Origin: Achromobacter spanius | GTDB taxonomy: Bacteria > Pseudomonadota > Gammaproteobacteria > Burkholderiales > Burkholderiaceae_B | NCBI RefSeq assembly: GCF_002812705.1 | Contig: NZ_CP025030.1 | Span: 1,550,001 to 1,614,000 of the forward strand | Direction: 5' to 3' | Length of the DNA: 64,000 nucleotides | Shown: positions 35,419 to 44,860 of the stretch, in pieces | How the letters are laid out: every line of letters starts with the position of its first letter | Numbering within the stretch: the stretch's first letter is position 1 | Notes under the pieces: model-generated | Seen by the model: only the letters and a program-made list of their open reading frames with translations | Database searches by the model: none | What the model was told of the DNA's origin: nothing | Made by a program: the position numbers and the translations under genes

Positions 35419-36266
35419 GCTTGGCGTCGAATCGAAATTTCACCGATCGAAATCGGTGTGGCGCCCTCGGGCGTTTGCACCAGCAGGCGCCCGTGTTCGT
35501 CTACGCCACAGGCGGTGCCGCTAAGTAGGATATCGCCTTTCTCCAGCACGTTCACCGGCCTGCCCGCCAAGGCGTCGACCTGGTTGAAACGCTGGCGGAA
35601 CGCGGCGAAGCCTTCGCGTTCCAGGGTCTGGACGGCTTCCAGCCAGGCGGTGGCGCTGGCGCAGACCAGGTCGGCGGCGCTGGCCACGCGGCCTGATTCG
35701 GCTTGCACCTGGGTCCAGTCGGCCACCTCGCGGCCCAGCGCGCGAGACAATTCGCCCGCGTCGGTCAGATTGACGCCCATGCCGATGACGACGGTGTAGC
35801 CGGCTTCGCGGCCGCCCGGGTTGCGGGTGGTTTCCACCAGCACGCCCGCCAGCTTGGCGTCGTGCCATTGCACATCGTTCGGCCACTTCATGCACAAGCC
35901 GTGCGCACGCGGGCCGGCCACCGCGCGCAGTGCCTCGCAGGCGGCCACGCCGGCCAAGGGAGACAGCGCGGGCAATTGCGCGGCAGGCAGATGGACGTCG
36001 TAAGCGCAGGAAAACATCAACGTGGCGCCAGACTGGTTTTGCCAGGGACGCCCCGCGCGGCCACGGCCGGCGTTTTGTAGGTGGGAACCCAGCAGCCACG
36101 GTTTACCGGCCCCCGTGCCCGAGCGGGCGCGCGCCAGCAGGTCGGCGTTGGTCGACCCGGTGTCGCCGGTCCAGGCGATGTCTTGGAATACGGGCAGGCG
36201 CGAGCCTAGCTCCCGGGCCAGGGCTTCCGGCGCGGGCAGGTCGATAGGGCAGACGTGATCGGGCAT
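35415..36266 (-). CDS. birA: biotin--[acetyl-CoA-carboxylase] ligase (BirA, monofunctional)
   Basis: A 283-residue biotin protein ligase. Motifs are [12 protein letters not shown], the adenylate loop [29 protein letters not shown] and VVIGMGVNL. It lacks an N-terminal winged-helix domain, so it ligates biotin but should not repress biotin genes. A C-terminal SH3-like domain follows ([17 protein letters not shown]). It heads the birA-coaX pair and diverges from the mla operon across 95 bp. Confidence 0.95.
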   Translation of the reverse strand: MPDHVCPIDLPAPEALARELGSRLPVFQDIAWTGDTGSTNADLLARARSGTGAGKPWLLGSHLQNAGRGRAGRPWQNQSGATLMFSCAYDVHLPAAQLPALSPLAGVAACEALRAVAGPRAHGLCMKWPNDVQWHDAKLAGVLVETTRNPGGREAGYTVVIGMGVNLTDAGELSRALGREVADWTQVQAESGRVASAADLVCASATAWLEAVQTLEREGFAAFRQRFNQVDALAGRPVNVLEKGDILLSGTACGVDEHGRLLVQTPEGATPISIGEISIRRQA

Positions 36267-36361
36267 GGCGGCGATTGTAGGGCACGCGGCGCGCCCTCGC
36301 GGTCTTTCAGCCCTCTAGCGTTTATCATTGGCGATACATTTTGCATCGGTGCCTCGCCTAC

Positions 36362-37492
36362 ATGCCGCATTCCGCTTCGTCCGCGTCCGCCGCCGTGCCT
36401 TTCCGTCAGGACGGCAAAGTTTGCCATGTGGCGGGCGACTGGAGCGTCCTGGCCCTGGCCCAGGCCGGCGAAGTCGAACGCCGGCGCACCGCAATGGCGC
36501 GGGCGGCTGAAGAGGGCGTGCGTTGGGACTTGCATGGCATCAGCCGGCTGGACACCATCGGCGCCTTGCTCATCTGGCAAGCGTGGGGCGAAAAGCTGCC
36601 CGAGCGCGTGCGCTGGTCGGCCGGCCAACAGGATGTGTTCAATGCGCTGGCCCTGAACAAGGGCGAGGTCCAGGCGGCGCCGTCCAAGCCCGAATCCTGG
36701 GCTTGGGTTCGCGCCCTGGGTGGCGCCATCTTCCAAGCCGCCGAGAACGGTCGGGCCCTGCTCATCATGCTGGGTCAATTGATGCTGGACCTGGGCAGCA
36801 TGCTGCGCCGTCCGCGCCTGGGGCCATGGCGCGAGATCTCGGCGCAGGTGTATCGAACCGGGGCGCAGGCGCTGGGCATCACGGCGCTGGTGGGGTTTCT
36901 GATCGGCGTCGTGTTGTCGTATCTGTCGGCGCAGCAGTTGCAGATGATCGGTGCCGACCGCTTTATCGTGCGGCTGCTGGGCGTGTCCATCGTGCGTGAG
37001 CTTGGGCCCGTGCTGGCCGCCATTCTGGTGGCGGGCCGGTCGGGCTCGGCCATCACCGCGCAGATTGGCGTGATGCGGGTCACCCAGGAACTGGACGCCA
37101 TGCGTGTCATGGGCATCTCGCATGGGCAACGGCTGATTCTGCCGCGCGTGCTGGCCTTGGCGGTAACCATGCCGCTGCTGGTCCTGTGGACGGACGCAAT
37201 GGCGATCCTGGGCGGCATGCTGGCCGCGCAAGTGCAGCTGGGCGTGTCGGCGCAGTGGTTTTTGGCGTCACTGCCCGACGCCATCTCATTGACCAATTAC
37301 TGGATCGGCATCCTGAAGGGCGTGACCTTCGGCATTCTGATTGCGCTGATCGCCTGCCACTTCGGCCTGCGCATCCAGCCCAATACCGAAAGCCTGGGGC
37401 GCGGCACGACAACGTCAGTGGTGACGTCGATTACCGGCGTGATACTGCTGGATGCGCTGTACGCCATTATTTTCAGCTCGGTGGGCATCTGA
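36362..37492 (+). CDS. MlaE-type lipid ABC transporter permease with N-terminal STAS domain
   Basis: A 376-residue inner-membrane permease. Residues 1-110 resemble a STAS (MlaB-like) domain (FRQDGKVCHVAGDW ... LDTIGALLIWQAW). The MlaE domain follows with GVVLSYLSAQQLQMIGAD, VSIVRELGPVLAAILVAGRSGSAITAQIG and the late MPLLVLWTDAMAILGG. It moves phospholipid between inner membrane and an MCE partner. ATG 36362 is used rather than an upstream TTG. Its stop overlaps the ATPase start. Confidence 0.9.
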   Translation: MPHSASSASAAVPFRQDGKVCHVAGDWSVLALAQAGEVERRRTAMARAAEEGVRWDLHGISRLDTIGALLIWQAWGEKLPERVRWSAGQQDVFNALALNKGEVQAAPSKPESWAWVRALGGAIFQAAENGRALLIMLGQLMLDLGSMLRRPRLGPWREISAQVYRTGAQALGITALVGFLIGVVLSYLSAQQLQMIGADRFIVRLLGVSIVRELGPVLAAILVAGRSGSAITAQIGVMRVTQELDAMRVMGISHGQRLILPRVLALAVTMPLLVLWTDAMAILGGMLAAQVQLGVSAQWFLASLPDAISLTNYWIGILKGVTFGILIALIACHFGLRIQPNTESLGRGTTTSVVTSITGVILLDALYAIIFSSVGI

Positions 37493-38331
37493 TGAACAGC
37501 GCCCTGCAACATCGATTGTTCACCGATGACAGCATCACGGTCGAACCCGTCATCACGGTGCGCGGCCTGCGTACCGCCTTTGGCGACCATGTGGTGCACG
37601 ACAACCTTGACCTGACTGTCTTCCCGGGCGAAATCCTGGTGCTGGTGGGCGGCTCGGGCACGGGCAAGACGGTGTTGCTGCGGCAGATCATCGGCCTGGA
37701 CCAGCCCGCCGCCGGTAGCGTGAAAGTGCTGGGGCATTCCTTGTTTGACCTGACGCCCGGCGAACGCCGGCGCCTGTCGTACCGGTGGGGCATGCTGTTT
37801 CAGGCGGGGGCGCTGTTCTCGGCCTTGTCCGTGTTCGACAATGTGGCCTTGCCGCTGCGCGAACTGCGCACGGTGCCGGAAGACCTGGTGCGCGACGTCG
37901 TCATGTGCCGGCTGGCCATGGTGGGGCTGACGGCCAATGATGCCGACAAGCGGCCGTCGGACCTGTCCGGCGGCATGGTCAAGCGGGTGGCGCTGGCACG
38001 CGCCTTGTCGCTGGACCCGGAATTGCTGTTCCTGGACGAGCCCACGGCGGGCCTGGACCCGCTGCGCTCGGACGAATTCGTGGACCTGGTGCGCAGCCTG
38101 CATCGGCAGTTGGGATTTACCGTCGTCATGGTGACGCACGATCTGGACACGCTGCTGGCGCTGGCCACCCGTGTGGCCGTGCTGGCGGACAAGCGGGTGA
38201 TCGTGTGCGACACGGTGCCGGAAGTACTGAAGGTCGATCACCCGTTCATTCACACGTTCTTCCTGGGCGAACGCGGCTTGCGCGCGCTTGGGGATCTGGC
38301 GCCGAAGGGATTGCATCATGGAAAACCGTAG
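37492..38331 (+). CDS. MlaF-type lipid ABC transporter ATPase
   Basis: A 279-residue ATPase. It has Walker A VGGSGTGKTVLL, Q-loop MLFQAGALFSAL, signature DLSGGMVKRVALARAL and Walker B ELLFLDEPTAGLDP, with H-loop VTHD. MLFQxGALFxxL and LSGGMxKR are typical of MlaF. The ATG overlaps the permease stop by one base (TGATG on the plus strand). A longer open frame from 37186 lies inside mlaE. Confidence 0.92.
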   Translation: MNSALQHRLFTDDSITVEPVITVRGLRTAFGDHVVHDNLDLTVFPGEILVLVGGSGTGKTVLLRQIIGLDQPAAGSVKVLGHSLFDLTPGERRRLSYRWGMLFQAGALFSALSVFDNVALPLRELRTVPEDLVRDVVMCRLAMVGLTANDADKRPSDLSGGMVKRVALARALSLDPELLFLDEPTAGLDPLRSDEFVDLVRSLHRQLGFTVVMVTHDLDTLLALATRVAVLADKRVIVCDTVPEVLKVDHPFIHTFFLGERGLRALGDLAPKGLHHGKP

Positions 38332-39274
38332 TCATGCGCTCATGGCCGGCATCTTCACGCTGGTCCTGCTGGCCGCCGCCGTGCTGGTGGCCGTCTGGAT
38401 CGGCCGGGACCGGACCCAGCTGCAAACGTACGAAATCATCTCGGCCACGGCCGTCAGCGGCCTGAACCCGCAATCGGCCGTGCGTTACCAGGGCGTGCCG
38501 GTGGGCAAAGTGCAGTCGCTGGCGCTGAACCCCAACAAGCCGGGGCAGGTGCGCATCCGCATCGGCGTGGCCCCGAACACGCCGATTACCGAGTCGACCT
38601 GGGCCGAACTGGGCGTGCAGGGCGTGACGGGCATGGCCAACGTCGAGCTGCGCGACGACGGCACCTCGCTCAAGCGCCTGGCGTCCACGGCGGAACATCC
38701 CGCCGCCATTCCGCTGCGCCCGGGCTTTCTTGACCGCATCGAGCAACGCGGCGGCAAGCTGATTTCCAACGTGGAAGAAGCCACCGAGCAACTGCGCCGC
38801 GTGCTGAGCGAACAAAACGTGCAAGCGCTGACCGCCAGCCTGCAGAACGCCACCGACATCACGCAGTCATTGCGGCAAGCCACCCGCGACCTGGCACCCA
38901 CGATGGCCAAGCTGGGCCCGCTGCTGGATTCGCTGAACACCACCTCGCGCCAGGCGGATCGCGCGGCGCGCGAGATTGCCGATCTGGCGCAGCAGGCTCG
39001 CCAGGCGGTGGCACGCCTGAACGCGCCCGATGGCCCCTTGTCAGTGGCCACGCGCAGCCTGAACGACATCGCGCTAGCCGCCGCGCGGCTGGATGGCGAG
39101 ACCTTGCCCGCCGTGACCACCATGGCCGGCAACGTCAGCGCGGCCGCGCGCGGGGCGGCCGTGACCCTGCGCCGTGTCGACAGCACGCCGCAATCGTTCT
39201 TGTTCGGCCCGGCGCCTGTTGCGCCTGGGCCCGGCGAAGCCGGGTTCGCCGGTTTCGGGAGACAGCCCAAATGA
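38318..39274 (+). CDS. MCE-domain protein (MlaD-like)
   Basis: A 318-residue periplasmic protein with one N-terminal membrane helix (ALMAGIFTLVLLAAAVLVAVWI), one MCE domain at about 40-120 (TAVSGLNPQSAVRYQGVPVGKVQSL ... GVTGMANVELRD) and a long alpha-helical C-terminus (about 160-290) with heptad-like Leu/Ala, as in PqiB/YebT or LetB-type substrate tunnels. It overlaps the ATPase gene by 14 bases. MlaA, MlaC and the remaining Mla parts are absent from the window. Confidence 0.9.
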   Translation: MENRSHALMAGIFTLVLLAAAVLVAVWIGRDRTQLQTYEIISATAVSGLNPQSAVRYQGVPVGKVQSLALNPNKPGQVRIRIGVAPNTPITESTWAELGVQGVTGMANVELRDDGTSLKRLASTAEHPAAIPLRPGFLDRIEQRGGKLISNVEEATEQLRRVLSEQNVQALTASLQNATDITQSLRQATRDLAPTMAKLGPLLDSLNTTSRQADRAAREIADLAQQARQAVARLNAPDGPLSVATRSLNDIALAAARLDGETLPAVTTMAGNVSAAARGAAVTLRRVDSTPQSFLFGPAPVAPGPGEAGFAGFGRQPK

Positions 39275-39933
39275 AGATGCTGAAGATGCGTAGCGCCGTT
39301 TCGATGGTGACCCGGACGTTGACCCTGACGTTGGCCCTGGCGCTTGCGGGTTGCGGCATTGGCCGCGTGCCCGCGCCGCCGTCCGTCTTCGACCTGGGGC
39401 TGGACGCCCGGCCAGCCCTTACCTTGCCGGCACGCGCTCCCATCGCGCTGACTTTCCAGGCGTCGCCCGCGTTGTCGGATACCGGCCTGATCTGGCGGGT
39501 GGGCGACAGCGCCGCGCCCAAGGCCTATGCCACCTACCGTTGGGCGTCGGCGCCGTCCGAGCTGGTGCGCCAGCGCATTACCGACCGCCTGTCGCGTCAG
39601 GGTCCCGTTCTGGCTGACCGCGTCAATCTTCAGACGCCGCAATTGCAGGTTTCCCTGTCGCAGTTCGAGCAGGTGTTTTCGGAAGACGGCCAGACCAGCC
39701 AGGGGCGCATCTTGCTGCAAGCGGTATTGGTCAATGGCCGGTCGGTAGTCGATCAAACCCGCATCCTGGTGCAGGCGCCCGCGCCCACGCAGGATGCCGA
39801 GGGCGGCGTGGCCGCGTTGCGACAAGCCACCGACGAGGCGGCCGACCAGTTGGCGCAATGGCTGGCCACCACGATGACGCCCGCCACGAGGACGCCGGCC
39901 GCGATGACGCCCGCCGCCAAAGCGGGCGATTAA
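39271..39933 (+). CDS. ABC-type transport auxiliary lipoprotein (PqiC-like)
   Basis: A 220-residue outer-membrane-type lipoprotein: signal peptide with lipobox LALAGC (Cys near 28), then the ABC_trans_aux/DUF330 fold (SVFDLGLDARPAL, LIWRVGDSAAPKAYATYRWASAPSELV). It presumably docks the MCE complex to the outer membrane. It overlaps the MCE gene by four bases, closing a four-gene operon. The C-terminus is a Thr/Pro/Ala-rich tail. Confidence 0.9.
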   Translation: MKMLKMRSAVSMVTRTLTLTLALALAGCGIGRVPAPPSVFDLGLDARPALTLPARAPIALTFQASPALSDTGLIWRVGDSAAPKAYATYRWASAPSELVRQRITDRLSRQGPVLADRVNLQTPQLQVSLSQFEQVFSEDGQTSQGRILLQAVLVNGRSVVDQTRILVQAPAPTQDAEGGVAALRQATDEAADQLAQWLATTMTPATRTPAAMTPAAKAGD

Positions 39934-39988
39934 CATCGTTTCCGCGTTTTCCGCTTTTCCTTTTTCTTTACGCACGTTGAGTTGATCC

Positions 39989-40642
39989 ATGTCCGCACGC
40001 ACTGATACCCACGCCTTCACCGGCGCCGCCGGCCGCATCGATTGCGCCGTCGACTGGCCTGCCGGCACGCCGCGAGGCTGGGCCCTGGTTCTGCACCCGC
40101 ATCCCCTGCAAGGCGGTGCGCGCGAAAACAAGGTCGTCACGACCGTGTCGCGCGCCTGCGTGCAGCATGGCCTGGTGGCGGTGCGCCCCAACTTCCGTGG
40201 GGTGGGGCAGTCGGAAGGCGCGTTCGACAAGTCGGTGGGCGAAACGCAGGACATGCTGGCGGTGGTGGCGCAAATGCGCGAACTGCATCCTGAACTGGCC
40301 GATGCGCCCTGGGTGCTGGCCGGCTTTTCGTTCGGCACCGCCGTCGCCGCGCAAACCTACGCCGCGCTGGCCGAAGCGGGCGATGCGGCGTTGCCGTCCG
40401 CGCTGATGCTGTTGGGGCCGGCGGTCAACCGCTTTCAGTCGCACGAAGTGCAGGTGCCGGACGACACGCTGATGGTTCACGGTGAAGAAGACGAAGTGGT
40501 GCCGTTGTCCGAAGCGATGGATTGGGCGCGGCCGCGCTCGATTCCCGTGGTGGTGGTGCCGGGCGCATCCCACTTCTTCCATGGCAAGCTGCTGGTGCTG
40601 CGCCAGTTGGTGCAGGCGCGCTTGAAAGTCGCGCTGGATTGA
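39989..40642 (+). CDS. alpha/beta hydrolase
   Basis: A 217-residue cytosolic hydrolase. It has ALVLHPHPLQGGARENKVVTT, PNFRGVGQSEGAFDKSVGE, the nucleophile elbow LAGFSFGTAVA and later LMVHGEEDEVVPL (Asp) and GASHFFHGKL (His), a complete catalytic triad. It belongs to the CocE/NonD-like dienelactone group often annotated as alpha/beta hydrolase; the substrate is unknown. It lies 55 bp after the lipoprotein gene. Confidence 0.85.
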   Translation: MSARTDTHAFTGAAGRIDCAVDWPAGTPRGWALVLHPHPLQGGARENKVVTTVSRACVQHGLVAVRPNFRGVGQSEGAFDKSVGETQDMLAVVAQMRELHPELADAPWVLAGFSFGTAVAAQTYAALAEAGDAALPSALMLLGPAVNRFQSHEVQVPDDTLMVHGEEDEVVPLSEAMDWARPRSIPVVVVPGASHFFHGKLLVLRQLVQARLKVALD

Positions 40643-40727
40643 GCACAGCCGCGCAAGGTTGCATCAAGTTGCATGATTTAAATGCACCGGGAACCCCCTG
40701 CGAAGCGGACCGGTCCAATCGCCTGCC

Positions 40728-40733
40728 TATAAT
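40728..40733 (+). promoter_or_regulatory. candidate -10 element of the dacC promoter
   Basis: A perfect TATAAT lies 55 bp upstream of the DD-carboxypeptidase ATG, a plausible distance for a sigma-70 start. The sequence 17 bp upstream (around 40705-40710) is a poor match to TTGACA. Confidence 0.4.
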
Positions 40734-40787
40734 TGTCAGCCATCAGCCCCGCGCCGGCGGGCGTCTTTCCTTGGACCCACGTTGCCG

Positions 40788-42050
40788 ATGAAGAAATTGC
40801 CTTATTCCGTTCACTCCCCCGTTGTCTTTACCCGTCGCCTGATCACAGGCGCTGTGTTGTCGGCGATGCTCGCGGCCTCGATGCCGGCCTGGTCGCAACA
40901 GGCGCCCGCCGCCACACCGGCCGCGGCCGGCACGGCGGCACCGGCGCCAACGGCCTCGGGCGCGGTGCCGGTGGGTGATGTGTCGGCGGTTCCGGCGCCT
41001 ACCATCGCCGCCAAGGCATGGATCGTGATCGACGTGAACAGCGGCCAGACCTTGGCCGCGTCCAACCCCGACACGAAGGTCGAGCCGGCATCGCTGACCA
41101 AGATCATGACGGCCTACGTAGTGTTCAACGCGCTGGAAGATAAGCGCCTGACGCTGGAACAGACGGTGCCCGTGTCCGAGCACGCCTGGCGCACGGGCGG
41201 TTCGCGCATGTTCATCGAACCGCGCAAACCGGTGACTGTCGACGAGCTGAATCAAGGCATGATCGTGCAGTCCGGCAACGACGCCTCCGTGGCGCTGGCC
41301 GAAGCCGTGGGCGGCAGCGAATCGGCCTTCGCCGCGCTGATGAACCAGGAAGCCCAACGCCTGGGCATGAAGAACACCCACTTCATGAACTCGACCGGTC
41401 TGCCGGATCCGCAGCACGTGACCTCCACGCGCGACCTGGCCACGTTGTCGTCGCATCTGATCACCGATCATCCCGACTACTTCCACTACTACAAGCAGAA
41501 GAGCTACACGTACAACAAGATCACGCAGCCGAACCGCAACCGCCTGCTGTGGGCCGACCCGTCGGTGGACGGCATGAAGACCGGCCACACCGACTCGGCC
41601 GGCTACTGCCTGGTGTCGACCGCCGTGCGCGGCGACCGTCGCATCCTGGTGGTCGTGGTGGGCACGGATAGCGAAGCCACGCGCGCCGAAGAAAGCCTGA
41701 AGCTCTTGAACTGGAGCTTCCAGAACTTCGATACCGTGAAGCTGTTCGACAAGAGCCAACCCGGTATCGATGCGCGCGTCTGGGAAGGCACGGCCGACAA
41801 CGTCAAGCTGGGTCCGCCGAACCCCGTGTCGATTGCGGTGCCGCGCGGCAAGGCCGGTGATTTGAAGCCGGTTGCGCAGCGCACTGATCCGCTGATCGCG
41901 CCGCTGGCCAAGGGCCAACAGGTGGGCACGCTGCAATTCACGCTGGATGGCAAGGTGCTGCGCACCGAACCGCTGGTCGTGCAGGATGCCGTTGAACGCG
42001 CGGGCTTCTTTGGCCGCATGGTCGACACCGTGAAGCGCTGGTTCCAATAA
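40788..42050 (+). CDS. dacC: D-alanyl-D-alanine carboxypeptidase (PBP5/6 type)
   Basis: A 420-residue periplasmic penicillin-binding protein trimming pentapeptide stems. The signal peptide ends near PAWSQQ, followed by an Ala/Pro/Thr-rich linker (to about residue 70). The catalytic triad of motifs is SLTK (Ser nucleophile), SGN and KTG in MKTGHTDSAGY. A C-terminal PBP5 beta domain and an amphipathic tail ending FFGRMVDTVKRWFQ anchor it to the membrane. It is monocistronic, with a strong terminator downstream. The specific paralogue name is uncertain. Confidence 0.92.
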   Translation: MKKLPYSVHSPVVFTRRLITGAVLSAMLAASMPAWSQQAPAATPAAAGTAAPAPTASGAVPVGDVSAVPAPTIAAKAWIVIDVNSGQTLAASNPDTKVEPASLTKIMTAYVVFNALEDKRLTLEQTVPVSEHAWRTGGSRMFIEPRKPVTVDELNQGMIVQSGNDASVALAEAVGGSESAFAALMNQEAQRLGMKNTHFMNSTGLPDPQHVTSTRDLATLSSHLITDHPDYFHYYKQKSYTYNKITQPNRNRLLWADPSVDGMKTGHTDSAGYCLVSTAVRGDRRILVVVVGTDSEATRAEESLKLLNWSFQNFDTVKLFDKSQPGIDARVWEGTADNVKLGPPNPVSIAVPRGKAGDLKPVAQRTDPLIAPLAKGQQVGTLQFTLDGKVLRTEPLVVQDAVERAGFFGRMVDTVKRWFQ

Positions 42051-42092
42051 GCGCATCGCGCCGCGCCACGGGCGCGGGTGTAAGCTAGCAGC

Positions 42093-42119
42093 GGGCGTTT
42101 CGTGCGAAACGCCCGTTTT
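42093..42119 (+). terminator. intrinsic terminator after dacC
   Basis: A perfect 10-bp stem GGGCGTTTCG / CGAAACGCCC with a 2-base TG gap between arms, followed by GTTTTC, 43 bp after the dacC stop. Confidence 0.8.
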
Positions 42120-42178
42120 CCATTTTCAGGCAAGCCCATCGGGTTTGTCCGCGACGTTTGATCCTTCAGGAGTACCCC

Positions 42179-43045
42179 ATGATTCCGGGCGTGCCGGGCG
42201 AAAGCCAGGTGTATCTCAACGGCGAGTTCCTGCGTGTCGACGAGGCGAAAGTCTCCGTCCTGGACCGCGGTTTTATTTTTGGCGACGGCATCTACGAAGT
42301 CGTTCCCGTGTACCAGGGCAAGGCATTCCGCATGGCGGAGCACCTTGACCGCCTGGATCGCAGCCTGGCCGCCTTGCGCATCACGCCGCCGATGGATCGC
42401 GCGGGCTGGGTCGACCTGATCGAGCAGTTGCTGGCGCGCACCACGCTGGACACCTGCATCGTGTACTTGCAGGTCACGCGCGGCGTTGCCAAGCGCGACC
42501 ACCAGTTCCCGGCCACGCCGGTCACGCCCACCGTGTTTGGCATGATTTCGGCGTGGTCCCCACCGCCCGCCGCGCAACGCACGCAGGGCCTGACCGCCAT
42601 CAGCATTCCCGACGAACGCTGGCTGCATTGCGAGATCAAGTCTGTGTCGCTGTTGGGTAACGTGCTGGCCAAGCAGCAGGCGGTGGATGCGAACGCCGAT
42701 GAAGTCGTGCAGTTTCGCGACGGCTACCTGACCGAAGGCTCGTCCACCAACATCTGGGTGGTGTCAGGTGGCAAGCTGCTGGCGCCGCCCAAGAACAACC
42801 TGATCCTGGAAGGCATCCGCTACGGCCTGATGGGCGAGCTGGCCGAAGCGGCGGGCATCCCCTTCGAGTCGCGCCGCATCACCCAGCAAGAGGTGGAATC
42901 CGCCGACGAATTGATGCTGTCTTCCGCCACCAAGGAAGTGCTGGCGATTGTTTCCTTGGACGGAAAGCCGGTGGGTTCGGGCAAGCCCGGCCCTGTTTTT
43001 GAGCAGTTGCGAGCGGGTTATGATGCCCGCATCGCCGCGCTGTAA
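42179..43045 (+). CDS. dat: D-amino acid aminotransferase (class IV PLP)
   Basis: A 288-residue fold-type IV aminotransferase making D-glutamate/D-alanine. It has VYLNGEFLRVDEAKVSVLDRGFIFGDGIYEVVPVYQG, the PLP lysine in CEIKSVSLLGNVLAKQQA, and EGSSTNIWVV. AGGAG at 42169-42173 precedes ATG 42179 with good spacing, so this start is favoured over an upstream non-ATG codon. A GC-rich hairpin without a T-run follows. Confidence 0.92.
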   Translation: MIPGVPGESQVYLNGEFLRVDEAKVSVLDRGFIFGDGIYEVVPVYQGKAFRMAEHLDRLDRSLAALRITPPMDRAGWVDLIEQLLARTTLDTCIVYLQVTRGVAKRDHQFPATPVTPTVFGMISAWSPPPAAQRTQGLTAISIPDERWLHCEIKSVSLLGNVLAKQQAVDANADEVVQFRDGYLTEGSSTNIWVVSGGKLLAPPKNNLILEGIRYGLMGELAEAAGIPFESRRITQQEVESADELMLSSATKEVLAIVSLDGKPVGSGKPGPVFEQLRAGYDARIAAL

Positions 43046-43056
43046 GCCGCTGTACC

Positions 43057-43077
43057 GGGCGGCTGCCACAGCCGCCC
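43057..43077 (+). other. GC-rich hairpin between dat and ybeD
   Basis: GGGCGGCTG and CAGCCGCCC are perfect arms with a 3-base loop, 12 bp after the dat stop and without a T-tract. It might be a weak or Rho-assisted 3' end, or mRNA protection. Confidence 0.5.
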
Positions 43078-43158
43078 GACCTCCGGCCGGTCTTGCCTGT
43101 GCGCAGCTTGCCCCCATATAAGAACATTCAGGGGCAACCACCTCCCTAGGGTCCACTC

Positions 43159-43431
43159 ATGCATATTCCGCCCGAAGAATCGCTTATCGAATATCCCAGC
43201 GACTTTCCCATCAAGGTCATGGGCAAGCAGCATCCCGAATTCGCCCAGACGCTGACTGACGTCGTGCTGCAATTCGACCCCGGCTTTGACGCCGCCACGG
43301 TCGAGATGCGGCCCAGCAAGGGCGGCAACTACATGGGCCTGACGTTCATCGTGCGCGCCACCTCGCGCGAGCAGTTGGACAACCTGTACAAGGCCTTGCA
43401 CGGCCATCCAATGGTGTCCATCGTTCTGTAA
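43159..43431 (+). CDS. ybeD: YbeD/DUF493 family protein
   Basis: A 90-residue small alpha/beta protein (ESLIEYPSDFPIKVMGK ... SKGGNYMGLTFIVRATSREQLDNLYKAL) matching the whole YbeD family. Its place directly upstream of lipB is conserved across proteobacteria. It has an ACT-like ferredoxin fold, suggesting a regulatory role in lipoylation, but its function is not established. lipB starts 12 bp after its stop. Confidence 0.93.
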   Translation: MHIPPEESLIEYPSDFPIKVMGKQHPEFAQTLTDVVLQFDPGFDAATVEMRPSKGGNYMGLTFIVRATSREQLDNLYKALHGHPMVSIVL

Positions 43432-43443
43432 ACCGGAATTGCC

Positions 43444-44094
43444 GTGATCAAGTGGCTCGCGCGGCCGGCGGACTATCTGCCGGTCTGGCAGGACATGCAG
43501 GCGTATACCTCGCTGCGCGGCCCAGATACGCCTGACGAGATCTGGCTTTGCGAGCATGCGCCGGTCTACACGCTAGGCCAGGCCGGCCTGCCGCAACATG
43601 TGCTGAACCCCGGCAACATCCCAATCGTGCATTGCGACCGTGGCGGCCAGGTGACCTATCACGGCCCCGGGCAAGTCATGGCGTACGCGCTGTTCGACCT
43701 GCGCCGCGTGGATATGTACGTGAAGGAGTACGTCACGCTGCTGGAAGGCGCCGTCATCGACACGCTCACGCAGCATGGCGTGGACGGGGCCTGTCGCAAG
43801 CCCGGCGCGCCGGGCGTGTACGTGCCCGACCCCGATCTGGGTCCCGACAGTGGCGAACTCGCCAAGATCGCGGCGCTGGGCATCAAGATACGCAACGGGC
43901 GCGCCTATCATGGCGTGTCGCTGAACGTGGACATGGACCTGGCCCCTTTCCTGGGCATCAACCCCTGCGGCTACGAAGGGCTGCGAACCGTCGACATGGC
44001 CGCCTGCGGCGTGCACCGCCTGCCGACCGACGTGGGTGACGCGCTGGCGCGGAATCTGGCGGACGCCTGGCGCCGCGCAAGGAGCGCGCTTTGA
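43444..44094 (+). CDS. lipB: lipoyl(octanoyl) transferase (LipB)
   Basis: A 216-residue enzyme moving octanoyl from ACP to lipoyl domains. Motifs are [39 protein letters not shown] and [18 protein letters not shown]; the catalytic Lys lies in [13 protein letters not shown], with the Cys in [12 protein letters not shown] at 43444 is the start, 12 bp after ybeD. LipA works next in the pathway but here lies 2.2 kb downstream past inserted material. Confidence 0.95.
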   Translation: MIKWLARPADYLPVWQDMQAYTSLRGPDTPDEIWLCEHAPVYTLGQAGLPQHVLNPGNIPIVHCDRGGQVTYHGPGQVMAYALFDLRRVDMYVKEYVTLLEGAVIDTLTQHGVDGACRKPGAPGVYVPDPDLGPDSGELAKIAALGIKIRNGRAYHGVSLNVDMDLAPFLGINPCGYEGLRTVDMAACGVHRLPTDVGDALARNLADAWRRARSAL

Positions 44095-44837
44095 AAACAG
44101 ACTTGAAGACCGCTTTGAAGACCGCTTATACCGCCGCCGATGTTGCCGCGACCACGCCGGAACAACTGGCCCAATTGCGCGAAGGTCCGCCGGAACCCTA
44201 CGCGGCATGGATTGGGGCTGCCGCCGAGTTGGGATTGGTCGAAGCACAGACCATTTACGGTCAGATGCTGCTGGACGGCGTGGGGGTGGCGCGCCAGCCC
44301 GACGCCGCGCTGGCCTGGTTCAAGCGCGCCGCCCATGCCGATCACCCGATGGCCATCAATATGGTGGGCCGCTGCTATGAAAATGGCTGGGGCGTCGCCG
44401 CCGACGATACCGTTGCGGCGTATTGGTTCAGGCTGGCCGCCGACCGTGGCCTGGATTGGGGCATGTACAACTACGCGCACATGCTGCGCGCCGGCCGCGG
44501 CGGCGTCACACAAAACAAGGCCGCTGCACTGGCGCTTTACCAGCAAGCGGCGCAGACCGGCCATGTGAAGTCCATCGGCGTGGTCGGGCGGTTTTATGAA
44601 GCGGGCGAGGTAGTCGAGCAAGACCTGGAACGCGCATTCGACTGCTACCAGCGTTGCGCCGAGGGCGGCGACTTTCGCGGCATGTTCCATCTGGGCCGAC
44701 TATTGCTGCTGCGCGGCAAGAAAGAGGAAGCGGTGCAATGGCTGGTCCAGGTACCAGAAACCGCCACGCCAGCATTCTTGAAGGAAGCGAATACGCTCTT
44801 GCAAGACAGCGGCTTCCCCCCGCTCTACGAGGTATGA
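44091..44837 (+). CDS. Sel1-repeat (TPR-like) protein
   Basis: A 248-residue protein of about five Sel1-like repeats of roughly 36 residues from residue 45 on ([30 protein letters not shown], then [15 protein letters not shown] and further copies). No signal peptide is visible, so it is probably cytosolic and mediates protein contacts. A TTG start at 44091 overlaps the lipB stop; further TTG codons follow at 44103 and 44115 inside a short repeat (TTGAAGACCGC), so the exact start is uncertain. The function is unknown. Confidence 0.8.
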   Translation: MKTDLKTALKTAYTAADVAATTPEQLAQLREGPPEPYAAWIGAAAELGLVEAQTIYGQMLLDGVGVARQPDAALAWFKRAAHADHPMAINMVGRCYENGWGVAADDTVAAYWFRLAADRGLDWGMYNYAHMLRAGRGGVTQNKAAALALYQQAAQTGHVKSIGVVGRFYEAGEVVEQDLERAFDCYQRCAEGGDFRGMFHLGRLLLLRGKKEEAVQWLVQVPETATPAFLKEANTLLQDSGFPPLYEV

Positions 44838-44860
44838 GTCGCGGGAAGCAGGACCGTACG

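Noticed and set aside
38485..40338. 617-codon open frame on the minus strand over the MCE and lipoprotein genes
   Set aside because: It is antisense to three well-supported genes, has no recognisable domain and is Arg/Ser/Pro-rich, as expected of the shadow frame of GC-rich coding DNA.
40743..42056. 437-codon minus-strand frame opposite dacC, and similar long frames opposite metK (62761-63951) and waaA (33135-34313)
   Set aside because: All are antisense to conserved enzymes and lack family motifs or plausible starts.
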